From Flavobacteriales bacterium (lineage in GTDB: Bacteria > Bacteroidota > Bacteroidia > Flavobacteriales_F > PHOS-HE28), in assembly GCA_020635715.1 (NCBI GenBank), contig JACJZG010000002.1, positions 210,333-274,332 of the forward strand: a stretch of DNA of 64,000 nt, read 5' to 3'. Below, in pieces: positions 36,619-45,824 of the stretch (positions within the stretch are counted from its first letter, which is position 1; each line of letters starts with the position of its first letter). The translations under genes and the position numbers were made by a program. Under the pieces are notes generated by a model. The model was not told the DNA's origin. It was given only the letters and a program-made list of their open reading frames with translations, and searched no databases.

Positions 36619-37677
36619 ATGAGCACGAAGACAGCCGCTGCCGCCAAGGGCAGCAAGTCCAGGAAAGCGGAGACCGGAAAAGGCGGTGACGCCGGCTTCG
36701 GGAAGGAGACCTACCTGCGCTGGTTCAAGGAGATGGTGCTCATGCGCCGCTTCGAGGAGAAGACCGGCCAGCTCTACACCATGCAGAAGTTCGGCGGTTT
36801 CTGCCACCTCTACATCGGGCAGGAGGCCATCCTTGCGGGCATGATCACCGCGATCCGCCCAACGGACCGCCTCATCACCGGCTACCGGGACCACGCGCAC
36901 CCCCTCGTACTGGGTACGCCCAGCAAGCACGTGATGGCGGAGCTCTTCGGCAAGATGACCGGCACGAGCAAGGGCAAGGGCGGCAGCATGCATTACTTCG
37001 ACAAGCAGCGCAACCTATTCGGTGGCCACGGCATCGTGGGCGGGCAGATCGGCCTGGGCGCCGGCATCGCCTTCGCCGACAAGTACCGTGGCGAGGATCA
37101 TGTGACCCTCTGCTTCATGGGCGATGGCGCCATCCGCCAGGGCATGTTGCACGAGACTTTCAACATGGCCATGACGTGGAAGTTGCCGGTGGTCTTCATC
37201 ATCGAGAACAACAACTACGCCATGGGCACCAGCGTGGAGCGCACGAGCAACGTGCACGACCTCAGCACCATCGGTGAGAGTTACGACATGCCGGGGCTCG
37301 GTGTGAACGGCATGCGCTGCGAGGATGTGCATGAAGCGATCGCGATGGCCTGTGCGCATGCACGCGCCGGGAACGGTCCCTACCTGCTGGACATCAAGAC
37401 CTATCGCTACAAGGGGCACAGCATGAGCGATCCCCAGAAGTACCGCACGAAGGAGGAGGTGGAGGCCTACAAGAAGCAGGACCCGATCGAGGGGGTACGC
37501 GCGACGTTGCTGCAGCAGAAGTGGGCCACCGAAGCCGAGCTGGAACGCATCGATGCGGAGGTGAAGAAGGAGGTGGAGGCCGCGGTGAAGTTCGCCGAGG
37601 AGAGCCCCATGGCCACGGAGGACGAGTTGTACAACGACGTGTACGCCGAGAAGAACTACCCATTCGAGAAAGACTGA
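36619..37677 (+). CDS. pdhA: Pyruvate dehydrogenase E1 component, alpha subunit
   Basis: This is the thiamine-diphosphate subunit of the complex that turns pyruvate into acetyl-CoA. The 352-residue protein has a Lys-rich N-terminus, then KFGGFCHLYIGQEAILAGM, the TPP motif start GDGAIRQGMLHETFNMA, ENNNYAMGTSVERTS, and the phosphorylation-loop-like TYRYKGHSMSDPQKYR. It is followed 13 bases later by the E2 gene. The beta subunit (pdhB) is not adjacent and must lie elsewhere; from memory this split is normal in Flavobacteriia. Confidence 0.95.
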   Translation: MSTKTAAAAKGSKSRKAETGKGGDAGFGKETYLRWFKEMVLMRRFEEKTGQLYTMQKFGGFCHLYIGQEAILAGMITAIRPTDRLITGYRDHAHPLVLGTPSKHVMAELFGKMTGTSKGKGGSMHYFDKQRNLFGGHGIVGGQIGLGAGIAFADKYRGEDHVTLCFMGDGAIRQGMLHETFNMAMTWKLPVVFIIENNNYAMGTSVERTSNVHDLSTIGESYDMPGLGVNGMRCEDVHEAIAMACAHARAGNGPYLLDIKTYRYKGHSMSDPQKYRTKEEVEAYKKQDPIEGVRATLLQQKWATEAELERIDAEVKKEVEAAVKFAEESPMATEDELYNDVYAEKNYPFEKD

Positions 37678-37690
37678 ACGCCCCAACGAC

Positions 37691-39007
37691 ATGGCCGAGA
37701 TCGTACGCATGCCGAAGTTGAGCGACACCATGACCGAAGGGGTGGTGAGCGCCTGGCACAAGAAGGTGGGGGATGCCGTGAAGAGCGGCGAGGTGCTCGC
37801 GGAGATCGAGACCGACAAGGCCACCATGGAGTTCGAGAGCTTCACCGACGGTGTGTTGCTGCACATCGGGGTGGAGAAGGGCAAGGCCGCGCCGGTGGAC
37901 AGTGTGCTCGCCGTGCTCGGTAAAGCGGGCGAGGACATCACCGCCTTGCTGGCCAGCGAGGCCGCATCGGCACCCAAGGCCGAGGCCGCACCGAAAGCGG
38001 AGGAACGGAAGGAGCAGAAGCAGGAGCAAGAGACCGTTGCTGCTGCCCCTGCTCCTGCGCCTGAAAAGGCGAAACCCGCTGCCTCGGGAAGCGTTCCCGC
38101 GCCGAAGCCGATGTTCGGTGGTCCCACCACAGCCGCCGCACCTGCGCAAGCCACCAACGGCCGCGTGAAGGCGAGCCCACTGGCACGTCAGCTCGCGGAG
38201 GAGAAGGGCATCGATATCGGACGGGTGACGGGCAGCGGTCCCGACGGTCGGGTGACGAAGCAGGACATCGAGAACTTCAGCGGTGGCGGCTACATCGGAG
38301 CACCACAGATCGAGAAGTACGAAGAGGTCCCGGTGAGCCAGATGCGCAAGACCATCGCACGCCGCCTCAGCGAGAGCCTCTTCACCGCGCCGCACTTCTA
38401 TCTCACGCTGGAGATGGACATGGCGCGCGCTATGAGCGTGCGCGAGGCCATCAACAAGCAGATTGCACCGGACAAGATCTCGTTCAATGACCTTGTTATC
38501 AAAGCCTGCGCGGTGGCGCTCAAGCAGCACCCAAAGGTGAACAGCAGCTGGCTCGGCGACCGTATCCGGTACAACGAACACGTGCACATCGGCGTGGCCG
38601 TGGCGGTGGATGAAGGCCTGCTGGTGCCCGTTGTCCGCTTCGCCGATGGCAAGCCCCTGCGCACCATCGGCAACGAGGTGCGCGACCTGGCGAAGCGCGC
38701 GAAGGACAAGAAGCTGCAGCCATCGGACTGGGAGGGCAACACCTTCACCATCTCGAACCTGGGCATGTTCGGTATCGATGAGTTCACCGCCATCATCAAT
38801 CCGCCGGACGCCTGCATCCTGGCCGTTGGCGGCATCATGGAGAAGCCTGTGGTGAAGGATGGTGCCATCGTCATCGGCCACACCATGAAGGTGACCCTGA
38901 GCTGCGATCACCGCGTGGTGGACGGCGCGACGGGCGCGGCCTTCCTGAACACCGTGAAGAGCCTGCTGGAAGAGCCGGCCCTGTTGCTGGGCATCGGGGC
39001 GATCTGA
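37691..39007 (+). CDS. pdhC: Pyruvate dehydrogenase E2 (dihydrolipoamide acetyltransferase)
   Basis: E2 is the core of the pyruvate dehydrogenase complex and carries acetyl groups on lipoyl-lysine. The 438-residue protein has one lipoyl domain with the modified lysine Lys43 in ETDKATMEF and an Ala/Pro/Glu-rich flexible linker. A peripheral-subunit-binding domain (KASPLARQLAEEKGIDIG) follows, then the catalytic acyltransferase domain ending with the active-site motif SCDHRVVDGATGAAF. One lipoyl domain is within the family range. It is co-transcribed with pdhA. Confidence 0.95.
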   Translation: MAEIVRMPKLSDTMTEGVVSAWHKKVGDAVKSGEVLAEIETDKATMEFESFTDGVLLHIGVEKGKAAPVDSVLAVLGKAGEDITALLASEAASAPKAEAAPKAEERKEQKQEQETVAAAPAPAPEKAKPAASGSVPAPKPMFGGPTTAAAPAQATNGRVKASPLARQLAEEKGIDIGRVTGSGPDGRVTKQDIENFSGGGYIGAPQIEKYEEVPVSQMRKTIARRLSESLFTAPHFYLTLEMDMARAMSVREAINKQIAPDKISFNDLVIKACAVALKQHPKVNSSWLGDRIRYNEHVHIGVAVAVDEGLLVPVVRFADGKPLRTIGNEVRDLAKRAKDKKLQPSDWEGNTFTISNLGMFGIDEFTAIINPPDACILAVGGIMEKPVVKDGAIVIGHTMKVTLSCDHRVVDGATGAAFLNTVKSLLEEPALLLGIGAI

Positions 39008-39047
39008 GGCAGGCAATTCCAGGGTCCGAGCTTCGTTCTCTTTGCTC

Positions 39048-39440
39048 ATGAAGGCCATTCCCTGCTTTCTGATCACCGCGCTCCTGGTAGGGTGCGACGG
39101 GCAGACCATCGTGGAGCATCGGTTGGACAATGCCAGCTCACGCACGGTGCGTATGGTGTTCCATGCTGACGACTACCACGGCTTCGAAGGGGACACGCTC
39201 GTACTTGCTCCAGGCTCCATCACGCGGGTGGGATGGAACGATATGCGCGGTGGGCGAAGGGACTACCGCCGTCCGGCTGAGGGCATCGACTCGGTGCATG
39301 TGGAAGTCGATGGCGGTGGAAGTCTGCACCGTGACCTGCGGAGCGATGCGGAATGGGCCGTTGACAGCAAAGGCAAGGGTATCCGTGGAAGCTTCAGTCA
39401 CATCTGCACCTTCCGGTTCACCGACGCCGACATCGATTGA
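39048..39440 (+). CDS. Predicted lipoprotein, 130 aa
   Basis: A lipoprotein signal with lipobox Cys16 (ALLVGC) is followed by a small beta-rich domain: EHRLDNASSRTVRMVF, then GDTLVLAPGSITRVGW and CTFRFTDADID. It resembles short envelope lipoproteins with an immunoglobulin-like fold, but I do not recognise the family. ATG 39048 is chosen over the upstream TTG because it opens the signal directly. It is 40 bases after pdhC and 39 bases before a methyltransferase gene. Confidence 0.75.
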   Translation: MKAIPCFLITALLVGCDGQTIVEHRLDNASSRTVRMVFHADDYHGFEGDTLVLAPGSITRVGWNDMRGGRRDYRRPAEGIDSVHVEVDGGGSLHRDLRSDAEWAVDSKGKGIRGSFSHICTFRFTDADID

Positions 39441-39479
39441 AGGCTGGTCCATCGGATCTTCCGACCTTCACACCTCCCC

Positions 39480-40226
39480 GTGAAGGACGTGTTCAAGCTT
39501 CTGTTACCTGCCCCGCTCAGAGAATTGATCCGCAAGGCGGTCCTCCGCGGCGACACCGTGCACTGCCCCGTCTGCGACCGCGGCGCCATCGCCTACCTGC
39601 CATCCGGTTCGCCGCCACGCCCGCATGTGCTGTGTCCTTTCTGCGGATCACGGGAGCGTGCGCGGATGGCCTGGCTCTTCCTGAAGGAGCGCAAGGTCCT
39701 GCGTGCGGGTCTTCGTGTGCTGCACGTAGCGCCGGAGCGTTGCCTGAGTGAACGGCTCACCAGCCTGCCCGCGGTGAAGTACACGGCCGGGGACAAGTTC
39801 ACCCCGGGTTACGACTATCCGCCCGGCACCATCGACCTGGATATCACCGCGATGCCGTTCGCCGCCGATTCCTTCGACCTGATCATGTGCTCGCACGTGC
39901 TGGAGCATGTGCCCGATGATCGCGGTGCGATGAAGGAGCTCTTCCGTGTGCTGGCGCCGGGTGGCATGGCGATCCTCATGGTGCCGATCGCCCTGGAGCG
40001 GGCCGCGACGGATGAGGACCCTTCCTTGACCGATCCACAGGAACGCATCAAGCGCTTCGGGCAGTTCGACCATGTGCGGCTCTATGGTCGGGATTACGTG
40101 GACCGCTTGCGGGCAGTGGGCTTCGAGGTGATTGAGGATGCGATGACCGAACGCATGGATGCGGCGTCCGTGTTCCGCTTTGGCCTCTTGCGCAGCGAGG
40201 TGGTGCACGCGGGGATCAAGCGGTAG
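39480..40226 (+). CDS. SAM-dependent methyltransferase with N-terminal zinc ribbon
   Basis: The start is a GTG at 39480. The 248-residue protein begins with a two-CxxC ribbon, CPVCD near residue 30 and CPFCGSRER near residue 53, followed by a class I methyltransferase core. The core has LRVLHVAPERCL (motif I variant), YTAGDKFTPGYDYP, DITAMPFAADSFDLIMCSHVLEHV and LAPGGMAILMVPI. The Cys-rich head plus FDLIMCSHVLEHVPD core is the pattern I recall for methyltransferases near cell-surface polysaccharide genes in Bacteroidota, but no such cluster is here. Substrate unknown. Confidence 0.85.
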   Translation: MKDVFKLLLPAPLRELIRKAVLRGDTVHCPVCDRGAIAYLPSGSPPRPHVLCPFCGSRERARMAWLFLKERKVLRAGLRVLHVAPERCLSERLTSLPAVKYTAGDKFTPGYDYPPGTIDLDITAMPFAADSFDLIMCSHVLEHVPDDRGAMKELFRVLAPGGMAILMVPIALERAATDEDPSLTDPQERIKRFGQFDHVRLYGRDYVDRLRAVGFEVIEDAMTERMDAASVFRFGLLRSEVVHAGIKR

Positions 40227-40246
40227 TCGTCCACCCGGCCCCTCGA

Positions 40247-41662
40247 TCACCGCAGGTAGCGGAAGGCCTCAGGAGGCAGATCGAAGTAGGGTGATGTGGA
40301 GGTCCAGATGAGCGGCACGTTCTCGGCACGCAGCTTCTCCTCGAAGTCCATCTCGAACGCGTTCATATCCATCGATGGGTCGTGCGCCGGCACCAGCGCC
40401 ACGGTGTGGGAAGGGCCTGCTTCAGCCGAAAAGAGCATCACCTCCATCGCATTCAGAGGCGCCACCTCCACCTTGCCCCAGCATGGTGTGATGAAGGCGG
40501 GTAGCTCGGTGACCAGGCCACGGCGGATGCCCTGTTCATGCGCTGCAGCGATCTGATCGCGCATCCATTCCACCCGGGCCACGTAGGTCGGTGCAAGGAG
40601 GACCCATAGCAGGCAGCGCAACGCCATCGCCACGCACAGCACACGCCTCCACCTTGTACCGCCTGCCAGTTCCCGGGGCCATAGCACCCATGGCATGATC
40701 ACCACCCACACCGCGAAGGGATAGTCCACGAACTCGCGGTAGACAGAGTGTGTGCCATCCGGGAAGTAGAAAGACTGCAGGACGTAGAGCACGAAGAGCC
40801 CGCCCACAAGGACGACCAGTGGATACCAGCTGCGCGCCTTCACCACCGCCACAGCGAACAGCAGGCTGAGAAGCACCACATCCGGATAGACCGACACGGC
40901 ATGTTCCAAATGGCCGATGAGGCGCCCGGGCCGGAAGATCCAGGTCGAGCCCAGGCCATCGAGGCGGATCCACAACGAGTTGATGGCGCGCAGCTCATAC
41001 GCGGATAGCACGTTCGCGCGGATGATGGCGTGTAGTGAAAGGACGGTGAGGGCCACCAGTGCCAGCCTGCGCTGCCGATGGATGCCCACCGCGACGAGGA
41101 CCATCACGGCGACGATCATCGCCAGGAAATGGGCGGACAACACGAGGAACAGGAGTGTGGCGAAGAGCAGGTTCCGTGGCAGCGGTCGTAGACGGTCGGT
41201 CTTCAACAAGGCCAGACAGGCCACCAGTAACGGAGCCGCGTAGTAGAACTCGAACACCGGGCAGAAGACCGCATGTCCCACACCGATCAGCTGCGTGCCC
41301 ACCACCGCCAACCCTGCGCGTTGATCCTTCAGAACGTACCGTACGAAGAGGAATGCCGAGGTGGCGACGATCACGCTTCCCAGGGAATACAGGGTTATCA
41401 AGGTGGTCATGGAGAGGCCAGCCTTGATGCCCATGACCGCCGACCATTGGGATAGTGGCATGATCCATCGGCCCTGGTTCACGAAGAAGCCATCGCCGTC
41501 CACCATGCACAGCAGGAAGTACGACGCATCGTTCAGGATCCTTTCCGCAGCGAAAAGCACCGCGAACCAGGCCATGAAGGCCAGTGCGACCCAGCTGAAC
41601 AGGTCCGTTGCATGGTCCGTATTCCACCAGCCTTGCTTCATTCGCGCTTCCACCAGCGGCAT
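40247..41662 (-). CDS. Multi-pass membrane protein of unknown function
   Basis: The 471-residue protein has at least eight hydrophobic segments, for example FSWVALAFMAWFAVLFAAE, LITLYSLGSVIVATSAFLFV and LLFATLLFLVLSAHFLAMIVAV. A mostly soluble C-terminal region follows (VEVAPLNAMEVMLFSAEAG and a DPSMDMNAFEMDFEE segment). The topology resembles uncharacterised membrane-bound glycosyltransferase-like proteins, but the diagnostic acidic loop motif is not clear, so I do not assign a function. ATG 41662 fits a TACTTTCG box only 5 bases upstream. It is divergent from recG. Confidence 0.75.
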   Translation of the reverse strand: MPLVEARMKQGWWNTDHATDLFSWVALAFMAWFAVLFAAERILNDASYFLLCMVDGDGFFVNQGRWIMPLSQWSAVMGIKAGLSMTTLITLYSLGSVIVATSAFLFVRYVLKDQRAGLAVVGTQLIGVGHAVFCPVFEFYYAAPLLVACLALLKTDRLRPLPRNLLFATLLFLVLSAHFLAMIVAVMVLVAVGIHRQRRLALVALTVLSLHAIIRANVLSAYELRAINSLWIRLDGLGSTWIFRPGRLIGHLEHAVSVYPDVVLLSLLFAVAVVKARSWYPLVVLVGGLFVLYVLQSFYFPDGTHSVYREFVDYPFAVWVVIMPWVLWPRELAGGTRWRRVLCVAMALRCLLWVLLAPTYVARVEWMRDQIAAAHEQGIRRGLVTELPAFITPCWGKVEVAPLNAMEVMLFSAEAGPSHTVALVPAHDPSMDMNAFEMDFEEKLRAENVPLIWTSTSPYFDLPPEAFRYLR

Positions 41663-41667
41663 GGTGG

Positions 41668-41675
41668 CGAAAGTA
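41668..41675 (-). promoter_or_regulatory. -7 box (TACTTTCG) of the membrane-protein gene
   Basis: On the minus strand, 5 bases before ATG 41662, suggesting a very short or absent leader. Confidence 0.5.
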
Positions 41676-41690
41676 GCCCGGCCGCCGTGG

Positions 41691-41698
41691 TACTTTTC
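41691..41698 (+). promoter_or_regulatory. recG: -7 box (TACTTTTC) of recG
   Basis: TACTTTTC lies 4 bases before the recG ATG at 41703. It is 15 bases from the divergent minus-strand box, so each promoter occupies the other's upstream element. Confidence 0.5.
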
Positions 41699-41702
41699 GG
41701 CC

Positions 41703-43820
41703 ATGCAGGAGGTGCTCGCCACACCCATCGAATTCCTCAAGGGTGTTGGCCCGCAGCGAGGTGCCTTGCTGCGCTCAGAGCTGGGCATCACCACCTACCA
41801 GGACCTGCTCCAGCACTTCCCGTTCCGCTATGTGGACCGCAGTCGCTTCCACAGCGTGAAGGAGTTGAACGAGGATGTGCTGCAGGCCCAATTGCGCGGC
41901 GTGCTCGGGCCCCTGCGCATGATCGGGGAGAAGCAGGGCCGCCGCTTGGTGGCCACGTTGACCGATACGACCGGAAGCGTTGATCTGGTCTGGTTCAAGG
42001 GTGCGCGCTGGTTGCAGACCTCCCTGAAGCCGGGGCAGGAGTACATCCTCTTCGGCAAGCCGAACTGGTTCAACGGCCGGATCAACTTCCCACATCCGGA
42101 GATGGAACTGGCGGCCACCTGGGAGCAGGGGCTCGAAGCCGCCTTGCAACCCGTGTACAGCACCACGGAGAAGCTCACCGCCAAGGGGCTCAGCAGCCGG
42201 GCCATCTGGAAATTGATGAAGACGTTACTGCCGCAGCTGGAGGGCCAATTGCCGGAAGTGCTGAGCATGGAGCTGGTGGATTGGCTCGGTGGAGTGAGCC
42301 GGGAGCAGGCGATCCGGCAGGTGCATGCGCCACAGGACCAGGCCCGGCTCGATGCCGCACTGCATCGCCTCAAGTTCGAGGAGCTCTTCTTCATCCAGCT
42401 TCAGCTGATCGAGCAGAAGCTGTTGTTGCAGCAGAGCCTGCGCGGGAACGTGTTCGGCTCGGTCGGGGAGCACTTCAACCGCTTCTACCAGGAGCACCTG
42501 CCCTTCGAGCTCACCGGCGCACAGAAGCGCGTGGTCAAGGAGATCCGCAAGGACATGGGTAGTGGCCACCAGATGAACCGCCTGGTGCAGGGTGATGTGG
42601 GCAGTGGCAAGACCCTGGTGGGACTGTTGAGCATGTTGATCGCCCTGGATAACGGCTTCCAGAGCGCATTGATGGCACCGACGGAGATACTCGCGCAGCA
42701 GCACTTCGCCACGATCAGCCGCTTCGTGGAAGGCCTGCCGATCGAGGTGCGCCTGCTCACCGGGAACACCAAGCAGGCCGAACGGAAGAGCATCCTCACC
42801 GCGTTGGCGCAAGGTGCCATCCACATCGTCGTGGGTACGCATGCCCTGCTCGAGGACCGCGTGGTCTTCCAACGCTTGGGGCTTGTGGTGATCGATGAGC
42901 AGCACCGCTTCGGGGTGGCGCAGCGCGCACGCCTCTGGACCAAGAGCAAGGTGCCGCCGCATGTGCTGGTCATGACCGCCACGCCCATTCCTCGCACGCT
43001 GGCGATGACCTTGTACGGAGACCTCGATACGAGCGTGATCGATGAGCTGCCGCCGGGACGCAAGCCCATCCGCACCGTGCATCGCTTCGACAGTTCGCGC
43101 AACGCGGTCTTCGGTTTCCTCGTAGAGGAGATCGTGAAAGGCCGACAGGTCTATGTGGTCTACCCGCTCATCGAGGAGGGCGACCCGGAGAAGATGATGG
43201 GCAAGGAGTTGAAGGACCTCACCGATGGCTTCGAGAGCATCTCCCGCCGCTTCCCTCTGCCCAGATACGCCGTGAGCATGGTGCACGGGCGCATGGACCA
43301 GGCCACCAAGGATTACGAGATGGCGCGCTTCAAGAAGGGGGAGACGAACATCCTTGTGGCCACCACCGTGATCGAGGTCGGCGTGGACGTACCGAACGCC
43401 AGCGTGATGGTGATCGAGAACGCGGAGCGCTTCGGCCTTTCGCAGTTGCACCAGTTGCGCGGGCGCGTGGGACGGGGCGCGGAACAGAGCTATTGCATCC
43501 TGATGACGGATGACAAGCTCGGCAACGATGCGCGTGCCCGTATCGAGACCATGGTGCGCACCAACGATGGCTTCGAGATCGCGGAGACGGACCTGCGCCT
43601 GCGAGGGCCGGGGGATCTGATGGGCACGCAACAGAGCGGCCTTCCGGAACTGCACATCGCCGACCTCGTGGCAGATGTCCATGTACTGCAACAGGCAAGG
43701 CAGGTGGCCACGCGCTTGCTGGATATGGACCCTCAGCTGAAGGACCGGAAGAATGCGCCGATAAGAACCGCCCTGGCCGAACGCAAGCGCGGGAAGCCAT
43801 TGTGGGGCCGGATCAGCTAG
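41703..43820 (+). CDS. recG: ATP-dependent DNA helicase RecG
   Basis: RecG remodels stalled forks and Holliday junctions. The 705-residue protein has the N-terminal wedge (OB) domain (FLKGVGPQRGALLRSELG, DLLQHFPFRYVDRS), then two helicase domains. These show Walker A in QGDVGSGKTLVG, DEAD-box variant VVIDEQHRFGVAQR, TATPIPRTLAMTLYGDLD, and the C-terminal VATTVIEVGVDVPNASVM and QLHQLRGRVGRG. ATG 41703 matches the usual RecG start; the longer frame to 41361 lies over the divergent gene. Its stop overlaps the convergent lysoplasmalogenase-like gene by 4 bases. Confidence 0.96.
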   Translation: MQEVLATPIEFLKGVGPQRGALLRSELGITTYQDLLQHFPFRYVDRSRFHSVKELNEDVLQAQLRGVLGPLRMIGEKQGRRLVATLTDTTGSVDLVWFKGARWLQTSLKPGQEYILFGKPNWFNGRINFPHPEMELAATWEQGLEAALQPVYSTTEKLTAKGLSSRAIWKLMKTLLPQLEGQLPEVLSMELVDWLGGVSREQAIRQVHAPQDQARLDAALHRLKFEELFFIQLQLIEQKLLLQQSLRGNVFGSVGEHFNRFYQEHLPFELTGAQKRVVKEIRKDMGSGHQMNRLVQGDVGSGKTLVGLLSMLIALDNGFQSALMAPTEILAQQHFATISRFVEGLPIEVRLLTGNTKQAERKSILTALAQGAIHIVVGTHALLEDRVVFQRLGLVVIDEQHRFGVAQRARLWTKSKVPPHVLVMTATPIPRTLAMTLYGDLDTSVIDELPPGRKPIRTVHRFDSSRNAVFGFLVEEIVKGRQVYVVYPLIEEGDPEKMMGKELKDLTDGFESISRRFPLPRYAVSMVHGRMDQATKDYEMARFKKGETNILVATTVIEVGVDVPNASVMVIENAERFGLSQLHQLRGRVGRGAEQSYCILMTDDKLGNDARARIETMVRTNDGFEIAETDLRLRGPGDLMGTQQSGLPELHIADLVADVHVLQQARQVATRLLDMDPQLKDRKNAPIRTALAERKRGKPLWGRIS

Positions 43821-44548
43821 GTGCTTAGCGCGGCACGTCGCCGTATCTCGTCGGGATCCAGCACGTGCGCCATGGTCCCCAGCACGATCAGGAACTGGGC
43901 GATCGCGTAGGTGAGGATGACCGACCAGGTCGCTGCTTCGAAGGGCCAGATGAAGCGGTTCACGGCCAACAGGCTGTCGGATAGGATGAAGAAGAGCGCT
44001 CCACCCAGTACCAGCAGGAAGCTCCGTAGATAGGTGCGCGCGAAACGGAAGGCGGCGCCCACGCCCATCAAGGTGATCGCTACGGCGTAGATGCCCACCG
44101 GGATCTGGATCGTTTCCTCCACGGCAGGCAGCAGGCGCGCCGCGAAGAAGTAGCCGTAGGCGATCAACAGGCTGGAGATCAGCAAGGGCAGCCAGGGCGG
44201 TCGCAATGCGCCGATCTCCACCACATTGTGCAGGAAGGCGATCGCATAGCAAAGCTGCGCCAGCAGGAAGGCGCCCAGACCGATGAGGAAGTTGAAGTCG
44301 TCCAGGTGCTGGAACATCAGGGCCACATCACCGACGAGGCTGAAGAAGAGGCCGGCCTGGATCAGCAGGGTGAACCGATCGCCATAACGACGGGTCCGGA
44401 AGTAGAACCAGCTGGAGAGCACCAGCATCATCAGCGGCTTGCACGCGTAGACCAGTCCGTGGCTGTCGCTCATCTCACCGATAATGGTGCCGGCCGTCGC
44501 CAGTGCGTACAGACCGAGGTTCAGCGCCGAGTTCCTGCGGGGATCCAT
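43817..44548 (-). CDS. Lysoplasmalogenase (YhhN/TMEM86) family membrane protein
   Basis: The 243-residue protein is almost all hydrophobic helices (about eight) with the family pattern: YACKPLMMLVLSSWFYF, LLIQAGLFFSLVGDVALMF, LIGLGAFLLAQLCYAIAFL, and a C-terminal GGALFFILSDSLLAVNRFIWPF. TMEM86/YhhN proteins hydrolyse the vinyl-ether bond of lysoplasmalogens in animals; the bacterial role is less certain. ATG 44548 follows a TACTTTCG box by 6 bases. It is convergent with recG. Confidence 0.85.
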   Translation of the reverse strand: MDPRRNSALNLGLYALATAGTIIGEMSDSHGLVYACKPLMMLVLSSWFYFRTRRYGDRFTLLIQAGLFFSLVGDVALMFQHLDDFNFLIGLGAFLLAQLCYAIAFLHNVVEIGALRPPWLPLLISSLLIAYGYFFAARLLPAVEETIQIPVGIYAVAITLMGVGAAFRFARTYLRSFLLVLGGALFFILSDSLLAVNRFIWPFEAATWSVILTYAIAQFLIVLGTMAHVLDPDEIRRRAALST

Positions 44549-44554
44549 TGCGGC

Positions 44555-44562
44555 CGAAAGTA
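44555..44562 (-). promoter_or_regulatory. -7 box (TACTTTCG) of the lysoplasmalogenase-like gene
   Basis: TACTTTCG on the minus strand, 6 bases before ATG 44548. Confidence 0.45.
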
Positions 44563-44575
44563 AGGACAGGGTCGA

Positions 44576-45811
44576 TCACCCGATCACCCCTTCGACGGAC
44601 CGCAATGCGCGGCTCACGAGCAGCAGGTGCACGGTGGTGGCCACTCCCACTAGTACCGCCGCCCACATGACCAGCGCACCGAACAGCGGTACTCCGATGA
44701 GGAGCAGCAACGCTACCAGGGCCGCGATCCGAAGCGCTTCCGCGATCACCGCCCATCGTCGCCCCTCCATCAGCAGGCCGAGGGTCATCACCCAGATCAG
44801 GATGATCACGGCCGCGCCGATGCCCTGCGCCTGTGTGAGGTGTTGCTGGCCGAAGAGGAAGCCAGTGGTCGCGGCGATCAGGAGGATGAATTGTGCGATG
44901 ACATAACCCACGACCACAATGGGTACCTGCGTGTCATACTTCCGGTAGCGGGTGCGGTCGATCTCCTTCGGCACCTCGGGTCCGCTCAAGTGCGCCGGTC
45001 GCCAGCCGGGACGATGCAGGAAGGTCATCACCTTGTCCTGCCAGCGGTCACAGGACCGCGCCAGGCGGAAGAGGTCGGCCCAATAATGGAAGTTGGCCTT
45101 CACCGGGTCCCAGGAGGCCAATGGGGTGGTGATGCCGTAGACCGGTTCCTCCTCCTCGCGCTGGAAGGTGCCGAATAGCTTGTCCCAGATGATGAGGGTA
45201 CCCGCATGGTTGCGGTCGATGTACTTCGGATCGCTGCCGTGGTGCACGCGATGATTGCTCGGCGTGTTGAGGATCAGCTCCAGGAAGCCCATGCGGCCGA
45301 TGGCGCGTGTGTGGATCCAGAACTGGTAGAGCGTGACGAAGGCGCCCACGGTGAGGATGATGACCGGATGCACGCCGAGGAAAGCGACCGGCACATAGAA
45401 CCAGAAGCTGAAGAGCCCCTGCCACCAGCTCTGGCGCAGGGCCACGCTCAGGTTGTACTCCTCGCTCTGGTGATGCACGATGTGGGCGGCCCACAGGAAG
45501 TTCACCTCGTGGCTGAGGCGATGGAACCAGTAATAGAGGAGGTCGATCAGCAGGAAGGTGACGATCCAGGTGAGGGGCGTGTCGGGCAGCGTGAAGAGCC
45601 GGGCGTGTTCGTACACCCAGAGGTACACGGCGAAGATCAGGGCCTTGGTGAAGGCGCCCACCACCTGCGAGCCGATGCCGCAGCCCATGTTCGAGATGAA
45701 GTCGTTGAAGCGGTAGATGCGCTTCTCCTTCGCCCCGGACCACACACTCCACGCCAGTTCCACACCCATCAGCAGGAAGAAGAAGGGGATGGCCAGCGCG
45801 ATCGCGTCCAT
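44576..45811 (-). CDS. Sterol desaturase / fatty-acid hydroxylase family membrane protein
   Basis: This di-iron membrane oxidase family uses eight or so histidines in H-x3-H, H-x2-HH boxes. Here they are HRLSHEVNFLWAAHIVHHQ near residue 95, a middle HTRAIGR region, and NHRVHHGSDPKYIDRNHAG. The 411-residue protein has an N-terminal set of helices and several more C-terminal ones (IVVVGYVIAQFILLIAATTG, AVIILIWVMTLGLLM, IAALVALLLLIGVPLFGALVM). The extended C-terminal membrane part is beyond the minimal domain. Substrate (sterol, sphingolipid, plasmalogen or carotenoid) cannot be read from sequence. It is next to the lysoplasmalogenase-like gene. Confidence 0.88.
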   Translation of the reverse strand: MDAIALAIPFFFLLMGVELAWSVWSGAKEKRIYRFNDFISNMGCGIGSQVVGAFTKALIFAVYLWVYEHARLFTLPDTPLTWIVTFLLIDLLYYWFHRLSHEVNFLWAAHIVHHQSEEYNLSVALRQSWWQGLFSFWFYVPVAFLGVHPVIILTVGAFVTLYQFWIHTRAIGRMGFLELILNTPSNHRVHHGSDPKYIDRNHAGTLIIWDKLFGTFQREEEEPVYGITTPLASWDPVKANFHYWADLFRLARSCDRWQDKVMTFLHRPGWRPAHLSGPEVPKEIDRTRYRKYDTQVPIVVVGYVIAQFILLIAATTGFLFGQQHLTQAQGIGAAVIILIWVMTLGLLMEGRRWAVIAEALRIAALVALLLLIGVPLFGALVMWAAVLVGVATTVHLLLVSRALRSVEGVIG

Positions 45812-45824
45812 GACCCGGTATCGT

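Noticed and set aside
41361..41702. N-terminal extension of recG
   Set aside because: Overlaps the divergent membrane-protein gene; the conserved RecG start and a -7 box support ATG 41703.
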